64,000 nt of DNA, taken from Boswellia sacra. Taxonomy: Eukaryota; Streptophyta; Magnoliopsida; Sapindales; Burseraceae. A program made the translations under genes and the position numbers. The stretch spans positions 124,001-188,000 of the forward strand of contig SNVD02013627.1 of NCBI GenBank assembly GCA_013180625.2. Direction: 5' to 3'. Shown piece by piece: positions 33,745 to 44,262 of the stretch. Each line of letters begins with the position of its first letter. Within the stretch, counting starts at the first letter, position 1. A model generated the notes under the pieces. It searched no databases and was not told where the DNA came from. It saw nothing but the letters and a program-made list of their open reading frames with translations.

Positions 33745-34560
33745 TTATGATATCACTATTGTTCTCACCAATATTTCTTCTGTCCCCCCCCCCCCCCAAA
33801 ATAATGCTAATGAAGCCAATGCGTCAGCTATCTGATTTTCACTCCTAGGAAGATGAGCAAAGGTGCACTGTTTGAAACTCCCAATCAATCTTCTTATGTG
33901 TTCAAGGTACGGTTTCAACTTTCCTTTCGATAAATCCCAATCTTCGTTGGCTTGAGAGATGACCAAATTTGAATCCCCCAACACTTCTATTTCATCAATG
34001 CCCATTGTAATCACAACTTCCAAATCAAAGGTAAAGGCTTCGTATTCAGCCATGTTGTTGGTGACTTAGAATTCCAAATTCTTGGCGAATGGAATGACTT
34101 TTTCAGTCGGCAACACTAGAATAACTCTTATTCCAACACCATTGCGATTGACTGCTCATCAAAGAACATCCTCCATCCTACTATCAGGATTACCCCCAGA
34201 TGTTCATCTGGGAATTCGAACTCCCTTTGTTCGTCATCATCGACCGGGTTCATAGCCAAGAATTTTGCTACTGCCCTTCGTTTCACCACCTTCTTGGTGA
34301 CATACTCTATGTCAAATTTTGACAGCTACACTAGCCATCTTGCTAACTTTCTCACCAATGCTGGTGCCTCGTAAAGGTACTTCATTGGATCCTCTTTCGA
34401 GACAACCTTAAATTTATAAGGCAAAAAATAATGCCTCGACTTCTTTGAGAGCCAAAACATGGCCAAGCATTTTTTCTCCACATAGCTATGCTTTATTCTG
34501 TACGGTAGAAACTTCTTGCTAAGATAATAGATGGCATGCTCTACACCATCCTCGCCTTCT
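33745..34560 (-). pseudogene. Tat element 2 RNase H and archaeal-type second RNase H, broken
   Basis: The first RNase H tail YSYVEKKCLAM-like sequence lies near 34480, and the second domain is the open frame 33745-34053: AEYEAFTFDLEVVITMGIDE, then EVLGDSNLVISQAN and RSENQIADALASLA. Two RNase H domains in series are a hallmark of the Tat lineage. A 15-C run at 33783-33797 just after the domain looks like an expansion or assembly error and shifts the frame. Confidence 0.82.
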
Positions 34561-35640
34561 TATGCCAATATAGCACTAATGACCACCTCCTTAAGAGCCA
34601 AGTAAAGAATTAAATTTTTACCAAGTTTTGGCGGTCTAAAAACTGGTGGATTCTGTAAATACTTCTTAATCTTCTCGAATGCCTCTTGGAACTGATCATT
34701 CCATTCTAGCAGCTGATCCTTCTTTAAATGCCTGAAGATTGGTGCACAAATGGTTGTCAATTTATAAATAAACCGACTGATGTATTGGATCTTCCCCAGA
34801 AACCCTCGAACTTCTTTTTCCATCATAGGTGATGGTATCTCTTTAATGGCCTTAACCTTGTCTGGATCTACTTCTATCCCCTTCTTGCCAACTACAAACC
34901 CCAACTCCTTCCTCGAGGTAACTCTGAAGACACACTTCTTCAGATTTAGTCATAGGTTGTATTTCTTCACCCTTTCTATGAACCTTTCTAAGGCCTCAAA
35001 GTGACTATCTCGAGTCTCAGATTTCACCATCATATCATCCACATAAACTTCTATCTCCTTATGCATCATGTCATGAAACAGCATCATCAACATTCGTTGG
35101 TAAATGGCCCTTGCATTATTCAATCCGAAGGGCATCACTTTATAATAGTGGGTTCCCCATTCTGTAATGAAGGTCGTCTTCATCTTATCTTCATTGGCCA
35201 TCATTATCTGGTTGTATCTAGAAACCCATTTGCGAAAGAAAACATTACACTGGCCGCAGCGCTATCCACCAACACATCGATGTGAGGCAAAGGAAAATCA
35301 TCCTTTGGTGAGGCCTTATTCAAGTTTGGGTAATCTACACACATTCAAACCCTTCTTCCTTCTTTGGTAATGGCACGATATTAGCTAACCATTCCAGCCA
35401 TTCCGCCACTTCTAAAACTTTAGCTTCAGTTTGCTTAGAGACTTTCTCTTTGATTTTCTAGGCCTACTCTAGTGTCAACCTCCTCAATTTTTGCTTGACC
35501 GACTTCATGTGCAGAGAGGTTGGAATTGCATGCTCAATGATGCTTCTCTCGATTTCAAGCATGTCATCATAGGACCAGCTAAAGACTTCTTTTTGTTTCT
35601 TTAGTAATTTTTCAAATCTCTCTCTCTCTTTCTCTCTTTA
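34560..35640 (-). pseudogene. Tat element 2 reverse transcriptase, broken
   Basis: The N-terminal part contains KQKEVFSWSYDDMLEIE (about 35600) and IVPLPKK (about 35380). The palm has GTHYYKVMPFGLNNARAIYQ and the catalytic box EVYVDDMMVKSETRDSH in 34950-35204; the thumb and connection are in 34560-34904 (VRGFLGKIQYISRFIYKLT). YVDDMMVKS is typical of Tat elements. Stops between the open frames make it inactive. Confidence 0.87.
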
Positions 35641-36222
35641 GGAGTTGTATCAGGTGCAATGCATATGTTCTTCGGTTTTGTGTTTGTACCAAGATTAATG
35701 TCATAAGTTTGATTGGTATGGATGTCAAATATGCTAGTGAAATGTAAATCATGATGCACAATGTCATTAGGAAAGACATCACACAAGTAAACTGATTCTT
35801 TATTGCATCAAATTTAGAAACATAAACAAATGTCCTCTTATTCGAAGAGCTTAGGTACAAACACATCCTCACAAGTTCCATCTTTCATTCTTTATCCGAG
35901 GAAAGCAGCAAGGTCGATGGATGGTCCATTGGCGGTGCTTAATCTTGAGGCTTCTCCTCCTTGATGGTCATCTTCTCCATTTCTCCAACCAAGTCATTCC
36001 CTTTGGAGACTCCTACCTGAAGGATTTCTTTGAAGATCTCACATCCGAGCTTCAACATTCCCTTGAAACTCATGGTTCAGTAGCTCCCACATACTTCATA
36101 TCTTAGGCTTTGACAAACTTGATGAATCTACCCTCATTGTGCTCAAAATCTTCTTCTTCCCCGTTAGATTCATAGCCTAAACCTTTTCTAGAAGTTTGGC
36201 CTTTAAAACTTGGGAAGTATGG
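35641..36222 (-). other. Linker between protease and reverse transcriptase of Tat element 2
   Basis: No domain recognised. It includes a (CT)n run near 35618-35640 and AT-rich sequence; short frames are not supported as genes. Fragments such as WLEKWR near 35980 suggest decayed polyprotein. Confidence 0.5.
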
Positions 36223-36767
36223 TTAGCCACATCCATTCCTCTGATGCCCAGTCCCTAGCAAGTATCCTTGCTTCTTCATCATCCTGGCTACAATTGAGCT
36301 GACTTCGTCAATCATGGCTATGTGAAAGCCTCCCATGTAAGGTATTTCTCCAACTTTCACACTTTGAGCAGCTGGTGCAATATTCAAGGTTACATGAATG
36401 GTCACAATCTCCTTATCCATGTTGAAGTAGATCTTTTGATGTAAGGAACTCTACCAAGTAGATGAAACCATGCTCGTCCCAACTAGATAGCAAATGTGAC
36501 TAGAATGTGGAGGATTATGAATTTTGTCATAACTTCAATTGGCCTAATCATCACTAATACCTTGAAGATCCTAATAGCACTCCTCTTCGAGTCATCATAA
36601 TCCCTGATTACCATCTCACAAGGCTCAAGTTCGTCCTTACTAGCACCACACTTGTGCAATATCTTCATAGGCACGATATTAATGGTGGACCTATCATCTA
36701 CCATGGTATAAGGAGATGTCTTTCCACCAATTTTTGTGGTGATGAGCAATGGCTTGTTATGATTCCT
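36223..36767 (-). pseudogene. Tat element 2 aspartic protease region, decayed
   Basis: KPLLITTKIGGK-like start, then YTMVDDRSTINIVPMKILHK (36660-36710), where functional Tat proteases have VDNGSA or VDGGS; the Gly of the active-site loop is Arg here. ELEPCEMVIRDYDDSKR follows, a conserved block of the lineage. A downstream frame (36223-36420) has GEIPYMGGFHIAMID. Probably inactive. Confidence 0.75.
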
Positions 36768-38954
36768 TCATTTGAAAGGTAAATCTACATTAGTAAAGGT
36801 GATCACACCCCTCTCTTTTAACTCCTTGGTTTCTCCTACAATCAATGTAGTCAACATTTCGCTAGTAGTAGTAGCCATTAATCTCTCTACCTCTGCGAAA
36901 GCCGTGGCCATGGCTTCTCTATGCTTTTGGGATGATATTAGCAAATCCCAAATGCTAGCATTCACTTGAGTCTTCTTCAGTTGCTTGATCACTTGATCAT
37001 TTTCTTCTTCGACTTCTTCCTTAGCAACTTTTTTACCCTTCTCAATTGTCTTTTCAGTTGCTTTCTCTTTTTCCTTCTCATGGTAAAATCTACCACTCCT
37101 TGTCACTCCTTGGACATTCTCTCTCTCAGCCCTTAGTATTTCTTCCTCATGTGTTTCTCCCTCAACTCTCACTTCTTCTTCTTCATCGCTATTAAAGTCA
37201 GCTCGAAAGTTTGGAAGGGTCTTGACCTTAGGAATGTCATCCCAAATTCTCATAACTCTTACCTCCTTACAACTTCTAGGTAAACTCTCTCTCCTTACAA
37301 TACCCTCTTCTCGCTTCCCTTTCCTAACTTCGCTACCCTTCTTCACCTTAAGTCTTCTAGGTGGTGGGCCCTTCCTAGCCCTTTTCTTGGCTATCCATTT
37401 CTTGGCAAAGGAATTTGATGATATGGACTTCTTCTTGGTGGGTGTCACTTTAACTTCTTCTTCTTGTGGCTTTTCCTCTTCCAGGTCACTGAGGCATACA
37501 AGTTTAGGTTCTAGGATTTGTTTGACTCCCTTTATTGCAATATTAGTCCACCCACCCTTCTTGGTGTAAATCTTGGTTGCCAAAGGAATGAGTTCGTCTT
37601 CCACCCTCTCAAATGATCTCCTTAGGCTCTTCTTCTTTGGGTTCTCGACCTTGGGCTCTTTAGCCTTTGGTTTCTTCTTCGAGGCTGCCTTCCTAGTGGA
37701 TTTTTCTAATTATTCGAGCTTCTACTTCTCCCTTCTCTTTGCTCACTTGGCCCTGCTTGATCTACTCTCCTTAAAAGAGTTCATGACTTGCTTCTTAGTC
37801 AAGCCAGACCCAATCATGTTGGTTGAAGGAGGAGGCACCCGGTTGTAATTGGGTAATGGGTTTATATGATGGAGGCGAATACAATCATCGATTTTGTGAT
37901 CGGTTACTTGGTGGAATTCACATCCAATTCATTAGTAGCAGATTTCGAAGCTTTCTTGGAGGTAATGGCTACAAGATCCCTTTGGCTCTTAACCTTACAA
38001 AGATCTTGGAAAGCAGCCTTCCCAAACGACTGAATTTCCTTTGTGGGGAAACTACCTTTACCTCCACATCCTTCATGCTAGACCTACCAGGTTGGTGATA
38101 CTACACTTGACTTATTTGATGGTAGTTATTTCTCTTCTGACTAGATTCCAACTCTTCTATTTAGATGCCTGAATTATACAAGTCTTCAAATGTCTTAATA
38201 GGAAAGCCCGCCAATCTATCACTAATGAAACTATGGGCTACATTGATCAGCATGCAAACTTGGTCCTTCTCTGTAGGCATAGTGATCATCTTGGCTACCT
38301 TGGCCCTTCAATGAACTAGATATTCTGAAAAAGTTTCAATAGGCTTTTGCCTTGTTGTCTCCAAATCCCTCAAGGTTACTCTAGTTGGGTATTGTGGCCA
38401 TATTGCTCCACAAATTGTTGCGAAAGCTCTTCCCAATCTTCTTGAACCTTCTTAGGAAGGTCATGATACCATGTTACCGCATCACCTTCTAAGGATAGCA
38501 TGAAATAGTTCAATATGTGCTCCTTTGTCAAAGGAGTAGTAGCCATGATAGTTGCATATTGTCTCAAGCGTGTCTTTGGATTACCCTCTCCGTTGAACTT
38601 GGGCAGGCTCGGTAGGCAAAACTTTGGAGGTAAGTTTTTGTCTCCAATGAGCAGCATATCATTCAAGTCTTCGATTCCCTTCAACCCTTATTCTTCAAGA
38701 GAAATTGGACCTTTTCTATATCTTTGCCCAACTGCCTGTCCAATTCGGGTTCTTCCCAGTTGACTAGGATTTTCCCCTATCTCTGCCTTGGATAGTCTCA
38801 CCATTATCACCACCATTACCCTTAAGTGGAGGTTGATTCATTCAGTTGGGCCAATTCCATAAAGCTTCAATGAGTTGGGCCATTTGTTGTTGGAGGGTGG
38901 TGATGTCAGCCCTCCTTGAGCCATATCAGCATTGTTGTTGATCGGTGTGGCCAT
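36768..38954 (-). pseudogene. Tat element 2 gag, broken
   Basis: ATG at 38954 (MATPINNNADMAQ). The capsid-like core is in 38376-38684 (LPKFNGEGNPKTRLRQYATI, then EGDAVTWYHDLP), followed in another frame by ETTRQKPIETFSEYL and MPTEKDQVCML near 38280. The 3' part is a 278-codon open frame (36768-37604), rich in Lys and Glu, with VTRSGRFYHEKE and ASIWDLLISSQKHREAM, blocks that precede protease in Tat polyproteins. Multiple stops lie between 37604 and 38376. Confidence 0.82.
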
Positions 38955-39003
38955 TTCATCAACTGGTTCTTCTTGCCTTGTCAAACGACCACCTCATCTA
39001 ACC

Positions 39004-40534
39004 TGACACATCCGAAAAAGGATTGTCTCCCAAGTATAGGAGTGTCGAAGTAATAAACCCGGTGAGACCGGGGTCGATCCACGAGGAAGGAGATTTTAGC
39101 GTTACAAATTATAAGATAAGCAAATATGATATGAATAATTCAAAGAAATGACAAGATAATATCAATAAATATGTAAGATGGTAGGCGGTATTACCGACCA
39201 TTCAAATATAAAACAAAAAGCAAGAGGAGGTAAAACCATCCATGGGAATAGGTGGTATAACCAACCATAGTAAATTAAAGAACAATTTCATAAGGTGGTA
39301 GAACCTACCATAGTAAATAAAATAAAAAGTTCATAAACAATAGAATAATTAAAATACAAGAGGAATTAACACAATAACAATGAAGGCTAAGGTTAGGGGA
39401 TCCGCCCTTGATATTTCAAATAAGGATAATTAACCCATTTTAGTTATATGAATTATATTTGTTTCATTACCAATATTTATACCACTTCTTGTAAATGGGT
39501 TCAAGCATCCAATGTGCCAATCATCATATGTCTACAACAAATCAAGGTTCCTAACTAGATTCGTGTCGGTAAGGAAGAACCATACATCATCTAGAAAGGA
39601 TCCAAGCATTTGATGTGCCAAGGATTGTCGACAATGGATCAAGACCTCCACTTTACGAGTGGTGTCAAGATTGATTAAGAAATTAAATATAAATCATATT
39701 GAATAAACATTATAAGATTAAGATTATTAAGCACATATTAAGGGTTAGAGAATCCTTATTCTCATATCAAGGGTTTCACCCTTTCACCTTAGCAAAAGAG
39801 AAATTAGAAGAACATTATAATAGAAAGAAAATAAAATGCAAGAAAAAGGAAATTCATTAATAACATAAACACACAAAACACAATACAAGATCCTAGCCAA
39901 AGCCAAAATGTTCCAGCCAAGGCCAAGATGCCCTAATGGGTCACAAGGCACCTCTATTTATAGATACATCCAGGGGCAAACTTGTCAAATTACAAGGGCA
40001 TAATTGTCAAATATTAGTTGTAAATATCTTTGACAATTGGGATCATTAGGCACCGACTTTGACCATCAATTTTGACATCGAAATGTTGTGAATTTTAATC
40101 ACATGTCTTCATGAAAGTTGTAGATATTTCTCTCAGCTTTCTAGAACATGTTTATTTGCACAATTTGGATACGTATTTTGAGAGATACGGTCCAAATACT
40201 GAGGCCTGGTCAGACTGGGCCGAGACTGTAGATGGGTTTACTTCAAGCCCAATTTTGGTCCACTAAGAGCCCGAATTTGATGATTCTTGTGAAATGCAAT
40301 CTTCTAGACAATTAAATCAGCTTTCCAAAACATTAAGAATTGCACCATTCTGATCTATAAATAGAGAGTTATGCCCATTTTACCGAACCTGTAACAAAAC
40401 CAAAATTAAGAGGAAATTAATTCCAAAGATGCAAATGCTACAAATATGCTTAAGTTGAGGAATTTAATGACACTATTAATGCAATATGATGAACTAAACT
40501 CTTATTAAACATACATATTTAAGTGTTCATCACA
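39004..40534 (-). mobile_element. 3' LTR of an Athila-lineage element
   Basis: On the minus strand it starts TGTGATGAACACTT at 40534 and ends GGATGTGTCA at 39004, giving TG...CA ends and a length of 1531 bp. It is preceded on the minus strand by AGTTAGGGGG, a polypurine tract. A minus-strand TATA box TATAAATAG lies at 39954-39962. Between 39180 and 39330 there are short repeats around GGTGGTATAACCAACC. It sits just upstream of the Tat element 2 gag, so the Athila element was inserted into Tat 2's 5' region. Which internal region it belongs to is inferred from adjacency and orientation. Confidence 0.72.
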
Positions 40535-40545
40535 CCCCCTAACTA
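40535..40545 (-). other. Polypurine tract of the Athila element
   Basis: Minus-strand AGTTAGGGGG directly before TGTGATGAAC of the LTR; preceded by GCTAGGGACTAGCAATAAGC. Confidence 0.7.
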
Positions 40546-40882
40546 GCTTATTGCTAGTCCCTAGCAATTAAAGCGTTATTATTTAGAAGTGATTTATAGA
40601 ATTTTACATCCAAGGTGGTCATTATTGCACTCTCCTTGATTTTATCCAAATAAACAAACTCTCAACTGATTTTTTTTTTAAATGACTCATGTACCCTTCA
40701 GTCAAGATATCCACAAACCTTCTTTTGTGCTTAGTTGACACATGACTATGGGGCTTATTAGAAATAAGCCATATCGGTTCTAGTATTTGTTAAGGCTAAC
40801 AACCTTAGGTAGGGGATATTCATTCATTTTATACATTTTTTCTTTTTTTTTCTCCTTTTTTTTTTTTTTTGAAAGAATGCAT

Positions 40883-41146
40883 CTTTAACCCATGTAGCGA
40901 GCCTTAGGCTAATGACTCCCAGACCAGTTGGCCTTAGGGCATTAGGTGTTAAGACACCCCTACGAGCTTAACGACTCGGGTTGCCGATGCTTTATTTTTG
41001 CTTAGAAACTTGTGGATAGTGCAAGGTTCAATCCCATTAAGCTTTCTCCTTAATCCATGTAGCGAGCTTTGGGCCAATAGCTCCCAAACCAGTTAGTCTT
41101 AGGGTATTAGGTGTTGAGGCACCCCTCGGGCTTAATTGCTCGAATT
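40883..41146 (-). repeat. Two direct repeats of about 100 bp in the Athila 3' region
   Basis: 40883-40985 and 41047-41146 share CCATGTAGCGAGC, AGACCAGTT-like, CTTAGGG-ATTAGGTGTT and GACACCCCT phrases at an offset of 164 bp. They are flanked by T-rich runs (40849-40870, 41180-41232). Non-coding. Confidence 0.85.
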
Positions 41147-41873
41147 AAGGAGGCTACAAGACCAAACTTATCCACCATTACTTTCTCTCTTTTTTCTTTT
41201 TTTTTCTTTCATTTTTCAATTTTTTTTTTAACTTTCCCCTTCCTTTTGTTGTTTTCCTAAACAAAACAAAAGAACTCAAATATTGCAATATTTCATTTCG
41301 CCACCCACAATCATACATCAAGGTATGTGTGTGTGTGAAGAAAGATTCATAGATACTTGCTTAATGAGCACATAAGCACACAATTTATTAAATGATAAGG
41401 TTGTGAGAGTTCATAGATTTGAATGATTCAAAGTGAAATGAATAAGACCTCCTTGTTATAAAATTCAAAAATCAAGACTAAATAATATCAAATAAGTCTT
41501 CAAAAATGCAAGAATAAAATGACAAATTGGTTAGAATGGGTTTCAAGAGTTCAAACTGGTCCTCCCTACTCTGCCATTCCTGACCCAGAATGCGTCTCAA
41601 GAGGATTTGAACTCCTTACACCGCACTCTGAATCTAATTACTAACTCGCTTTCTTTTTTTTTTTTTTTTTGCAAGAAAAAGTAAAATTTCAAGACACACT
41701 TATGTCTACTATCCTTCCCCCCCAACCAAATGAAACATTGTCCTCAATGTTTAAATGTAGAGAGATAAAGTATAGGAGACATTACCTGAAGCTTCTGTTA
41801 TTCAAGAGAGATGACCTGAAAGACTCATAAAATAACATGCTAAAAATAAAATAAAGGACAAGAAGAAAAAAAA

Positions 41874-42523
41874 TTACAAACGGAGATTCAAATCCAATTT
41901 GCACTTTTTGTTTTGCCCTCCTGCCCAATTAATTTGAGTACTAGCTGGGTCAAGTTCATACTCAACTTCTTGTAATTTGTCAAGTAGCTCACCAGCAGAA
42001 GTGGCAGAAATAAGGATCTTTCTCGCTGAATGAGGGATAAAATTCTGTTCCACAGCTGCATCAACAAAACTTATCAAAGGATCAAAGAAATTTTTGACAT
42101 TCAACAAACCTATGGGTTTTTGATGGAGATTCAGTTGGGCCCAAGAGGCAATTTGAAAAATTTCTTCAAGAGTGCCAAAGCCACCTGGTAAAGCAATAAA
42201 GGCATCTGAATTGATGAGCATATGTGCCATGCGTTCATGCATAGAGGAGACCTGTAACTCCTTCCCAACCGTTTTTCCAACAATGCTTTCTACAGCCAAA
42301 GCTTTAGGAATAACTCCTAAACTTGACTACCTCCTACATGTGCAGCTGTTGATACACAACCCATTAACCCGAGGCTACCTCCCCCATAAACCACATGAAT
42401 CTTTCTTTCAGCCAGTAGCCTACCAAGATAATTTGCTACTTCTACGAACTCTTCACTTTTACCTGGTCGAGATCCACAGAATACACATATCCTTTGGATT
42501 CGACGTTTTGAAGTTCCCTCCAT
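41874..42523 (-). pseudogene. LOG-like cytokinin-activating gene carried by the Athila element, one frameshift
   Basis: LOG enzymes release ribose 5-phosphate from cytokinin riboside monophosphates to give the active base in the cytosol. The 5' frame (42317-42523, 68 codons) has RICVFCGSRPGKSEEF and VYGGGSLGLMG (residues 45-55). The 3' frame (41874-about 42315) has the signature PGGFGTLEE and ASWAQLNLHQKPIGLLNVKN. Together about 214 residues, the usual length, in uninterrupted sequence: no introns, although plant LOG genes have several. A single missing T in the run CAAGTTTAGGAG near 42307 shifts the frame and is the only lesion I see, so it could be a sequencing error. The motif usually MHQRKAEM or MHERK reads MHERMAHM: the Arg is kept, the Lys is Met. 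It lies on the element's coding strand after integrase and before the polypurine tract, the place of Athila env-like ORFs. Transduplication by the element is the likely origin; a chance retrogene insertion is the alternative. Confidence 0.88.
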
Positions 42524-42930
42524 GTCTATGTAACTCTCTAACTATGTGTGAAGAAGAGAACAAGACATGTGGTATTTATGGAGTGCAAAAAGGATGCTAA
42601 TGATGATATCTATCTAGGTAGCTCGATTGTTTGTTGAAAAAGTTGACAAAATGCACAAAAATTCAAAAGATGATGAAAATAAGACACCATAAGTCAAAAC
42701 AAAAGATACAAATTCAAAAATGACAGCTATGAGGTATTAAAATTCAAAAATGATGGCACGCATGCATATGTAAAGGTAGTTGTGACTGTGGCTCACATCT
42801 TCCTCTGGTTTTACGTCTCTGGTTTTCGTCCAGAAACGGCTTAAACACCTTCTATGAGTTGGGGATATGCTTCCCATCCAGTTTTCTTATAAACTGGCAA
42901 ACAGGGTCGTTTTGAGTCAGATTCCCAAGA
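42524..42930 (-). other. Non-coding interval between the LOG gene and the Cys-rich ORF
   Basis: No frame of note. On the minus strand, the 50 bp before the LOG ATG are CT/AC-rich like a plant 5' leader, with CATAAATACC about 55 bp upstream of the ATG as a weak TATA candidate. Confidence 0.4.
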
Positions 42931-43437
42931 CTATAGGTTCCTGCTCATCTCGGAATTGTGTCCACAAATTAAAAATTTCACGCTGCACAAGTCACAAGAA
43001 TGCGTCTCAAGAGTCGTTCGGATATCATCCAAAGACTCCTTACTCAGTCCATTCTTGATGAACTGTAGTTTATCCTCTCGATTGTTAGACAAATATCCCA
43101 AGAAGCGGCAACGCTGGTTACAAGTCCATCTTGCACATCTGGGACAAACTTGTAACCTTTTCGCTCTTCGCTTTTTGGCATAAGAGCTTTTTCCCAAACC
43201 AGGCATATGGGAAACAAGATTATCTGAAAACTCACAGGAGAATCGAACCTTGGCTTCAATTAACCATCTTAAATCAGCAGGAATACCCTTACGCATCAAC
43301 AACCTTAGTCTTTCTACACGAGCTTTATAAATTTTAAGCAAATCATTTTGAAGAAGAGAGGGAAAATGTTTGTGCAATTTAGAGAGAATGGTATCCATGT
43401 GAAGAAAATGAGAGAGAAGAAAAGAAAATGGATGCAA
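42931..43437 (-). CDS. Uncharacterised Cys-rich ORF (168 aa) in the Athila 3' region
   Basis: I do not recognise it. The frame is intact over 168 codons in a region where all other element genes are broken. The N-terminus MHPFSFLLSHFLHMDTIL is hydrophobic and could be a short signal or membrane segment, or simply an upstream extension of a start at the second Met (residue 14). The middle is basic (YAKKRRAKRL). Two Cys clusters follow: CPRCARWTCNQRC (about residues 98-110) and CDLCSVKFLICGH (about 148-160), which could bind zinc. It lies 84 bp after the integrase stop and about 400 bp before the LOG gene, on the same strand, that is, in the env-like position. It may be an element-specific extra ORF or part of a captured gene. 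Confidence 0.5.
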   Translation of the reverse strand: MHPFSFLLSHFLHMDTILSKLHKHFPSLLQNDLLKIYKARVERLRLLMRKGIPADLRWLIEAKVRFSCEFSDNLVSHMPGLGKSSYAKKRRAKRLQVCPRCARWTCNQRCRFLGYLSNNREDKLQFIKNGLSKESLDDIRTTLETHSCDLCSVKFLICGHNSEMSRNL

Positions 43438-43882
43438 GCAACAGTTTTTAGGGAAATGAAAAACCGACTTTAATAGTCACGGAGTACCGTATCCGCCACT
43501 TGACCGGGAAAAATCAATCCTTAAAAAGGATCGACTAAAGCAATGGACTCTTCATTTTGGTCAAAATTTTCAAAGAATGGTTTTAACCGTTGTCCATTAA
43601 CTTTAAACACAGGACCATTCTTTGGGTTCTCAATTTCAACTGCTCCATGAGGGAAAACATTTTTAACAATGAAAGGCCCAGTCCAACGTGACCAAAGTTT
43701 ACCAGGAAATAAATGCAACCTTGAATCATACAAAAGAACTTTTTGTGAAGGTTCAAAAGATTTTCTAACAATAAATTTGTCATGAAAAACCTTCATTTTT
43801 TCTTTGTAGATTTTAGAATTTTCGTAAGCCTCATTCCTGATTTCTTCAAGTTCACTCAGTTGGAGTTTACGTAGCTTGCAAG

Positions 43883-43920
43883 CTGTCTCTTATACACATC
43901 TAGATGTGTATAAGAGACAG
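43883..43920. other. Nextera mate-pair junction adapter (Tn5 mosaic-end dimer), assembly artefact
   Basis: 43883-43901 is CTGTCTCTTATACACATCT and 43902-43920 is AGATGTGTATAAGAGACAG: the 19-bp hyperactive Tn5 mosaic end and its exact reverse complement, head to head. This 38-bp palindrome is the circularisation junction of Nextera mate-pair libraries. It is perfect, whereas the surrounding element is decayed, and it has no place in an Athila integrase. It marks a spot where untrimmed reads entered the assembly or gap filling. Confidence 0.96.
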
Positions 43921-44140
43921 GCTTTATGTTCAATTTCCACTGGCAAGTGACAAGGTTTTCCAAAAACTAATCTATAAGGAGACATTCCCAATGTGTTTTG
44001 AAAGCAGTTCGGTCAAGCCCAGAGTGCATCATTAAGTCTTAAAGACCCAATCTTACGATTTGGGTTAACCGTTTTTTCTTAAGATCTGTTTTATCTCCCT
44101 ATTAGCTAATTCAATTGTCCACTTGTTTGTGGGTGATAAG

Positions 44141-44262
44141 GTGTAGAAATTTTTTTATTTTTTTTAAAAAACAAATCAATAAAAATGAAAACTGTTTTTA
44201 AAAAAAAAGAAAAAAAATTTTTTTAAATTTTTTTAAAAAAAAAAATGAAAAGGAAATTTTAT
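44141..44262. repeat. Low-complexity A/T homopolymer block in integrase
   Basis: Alternating long runs of T and A (for example T12, A9, T8, A11) interrupt the integrase frame. It is unlike any other part of this element and may be a polymerase-slippage or gap-fill artefact. Confidence 0.8.

Larger units (their letters stand above)
26111..38990 (-). mobile_element. Tat-lineage Ty3/gypsy element 2, internal region
   Basis: On the minus strand the order is gag (from 38954), protease, reverse transcriptase, RNase H, a second archaeal-type RNase H, integrase (to 32441), then a region with two plus-strand genes, polypurine tract and 3' LTR. The second RNase H and the YVDDMMVKS reverse transcriptase box mark the Tat lineage. 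All coding parts are broken by stops and frameshifts. The 5' end is missing: an Athila LTR begins at 39004, about 50 bp before the gag ATG. Confidence 0.82.

Noticed and set aside
35601..35881. Minus-strand frames of 61 and 89 codons in the Tat protease-RT linker
   Set aside because: Composition is low-complexity and neither joins in frame to neighbouring pol blocks; the bordering CT run explains part of it.
42172..42600. 142-codon plus-strand frame opposite LOG
   Set aside because: Antisense shadow of the LOG coding sequence.
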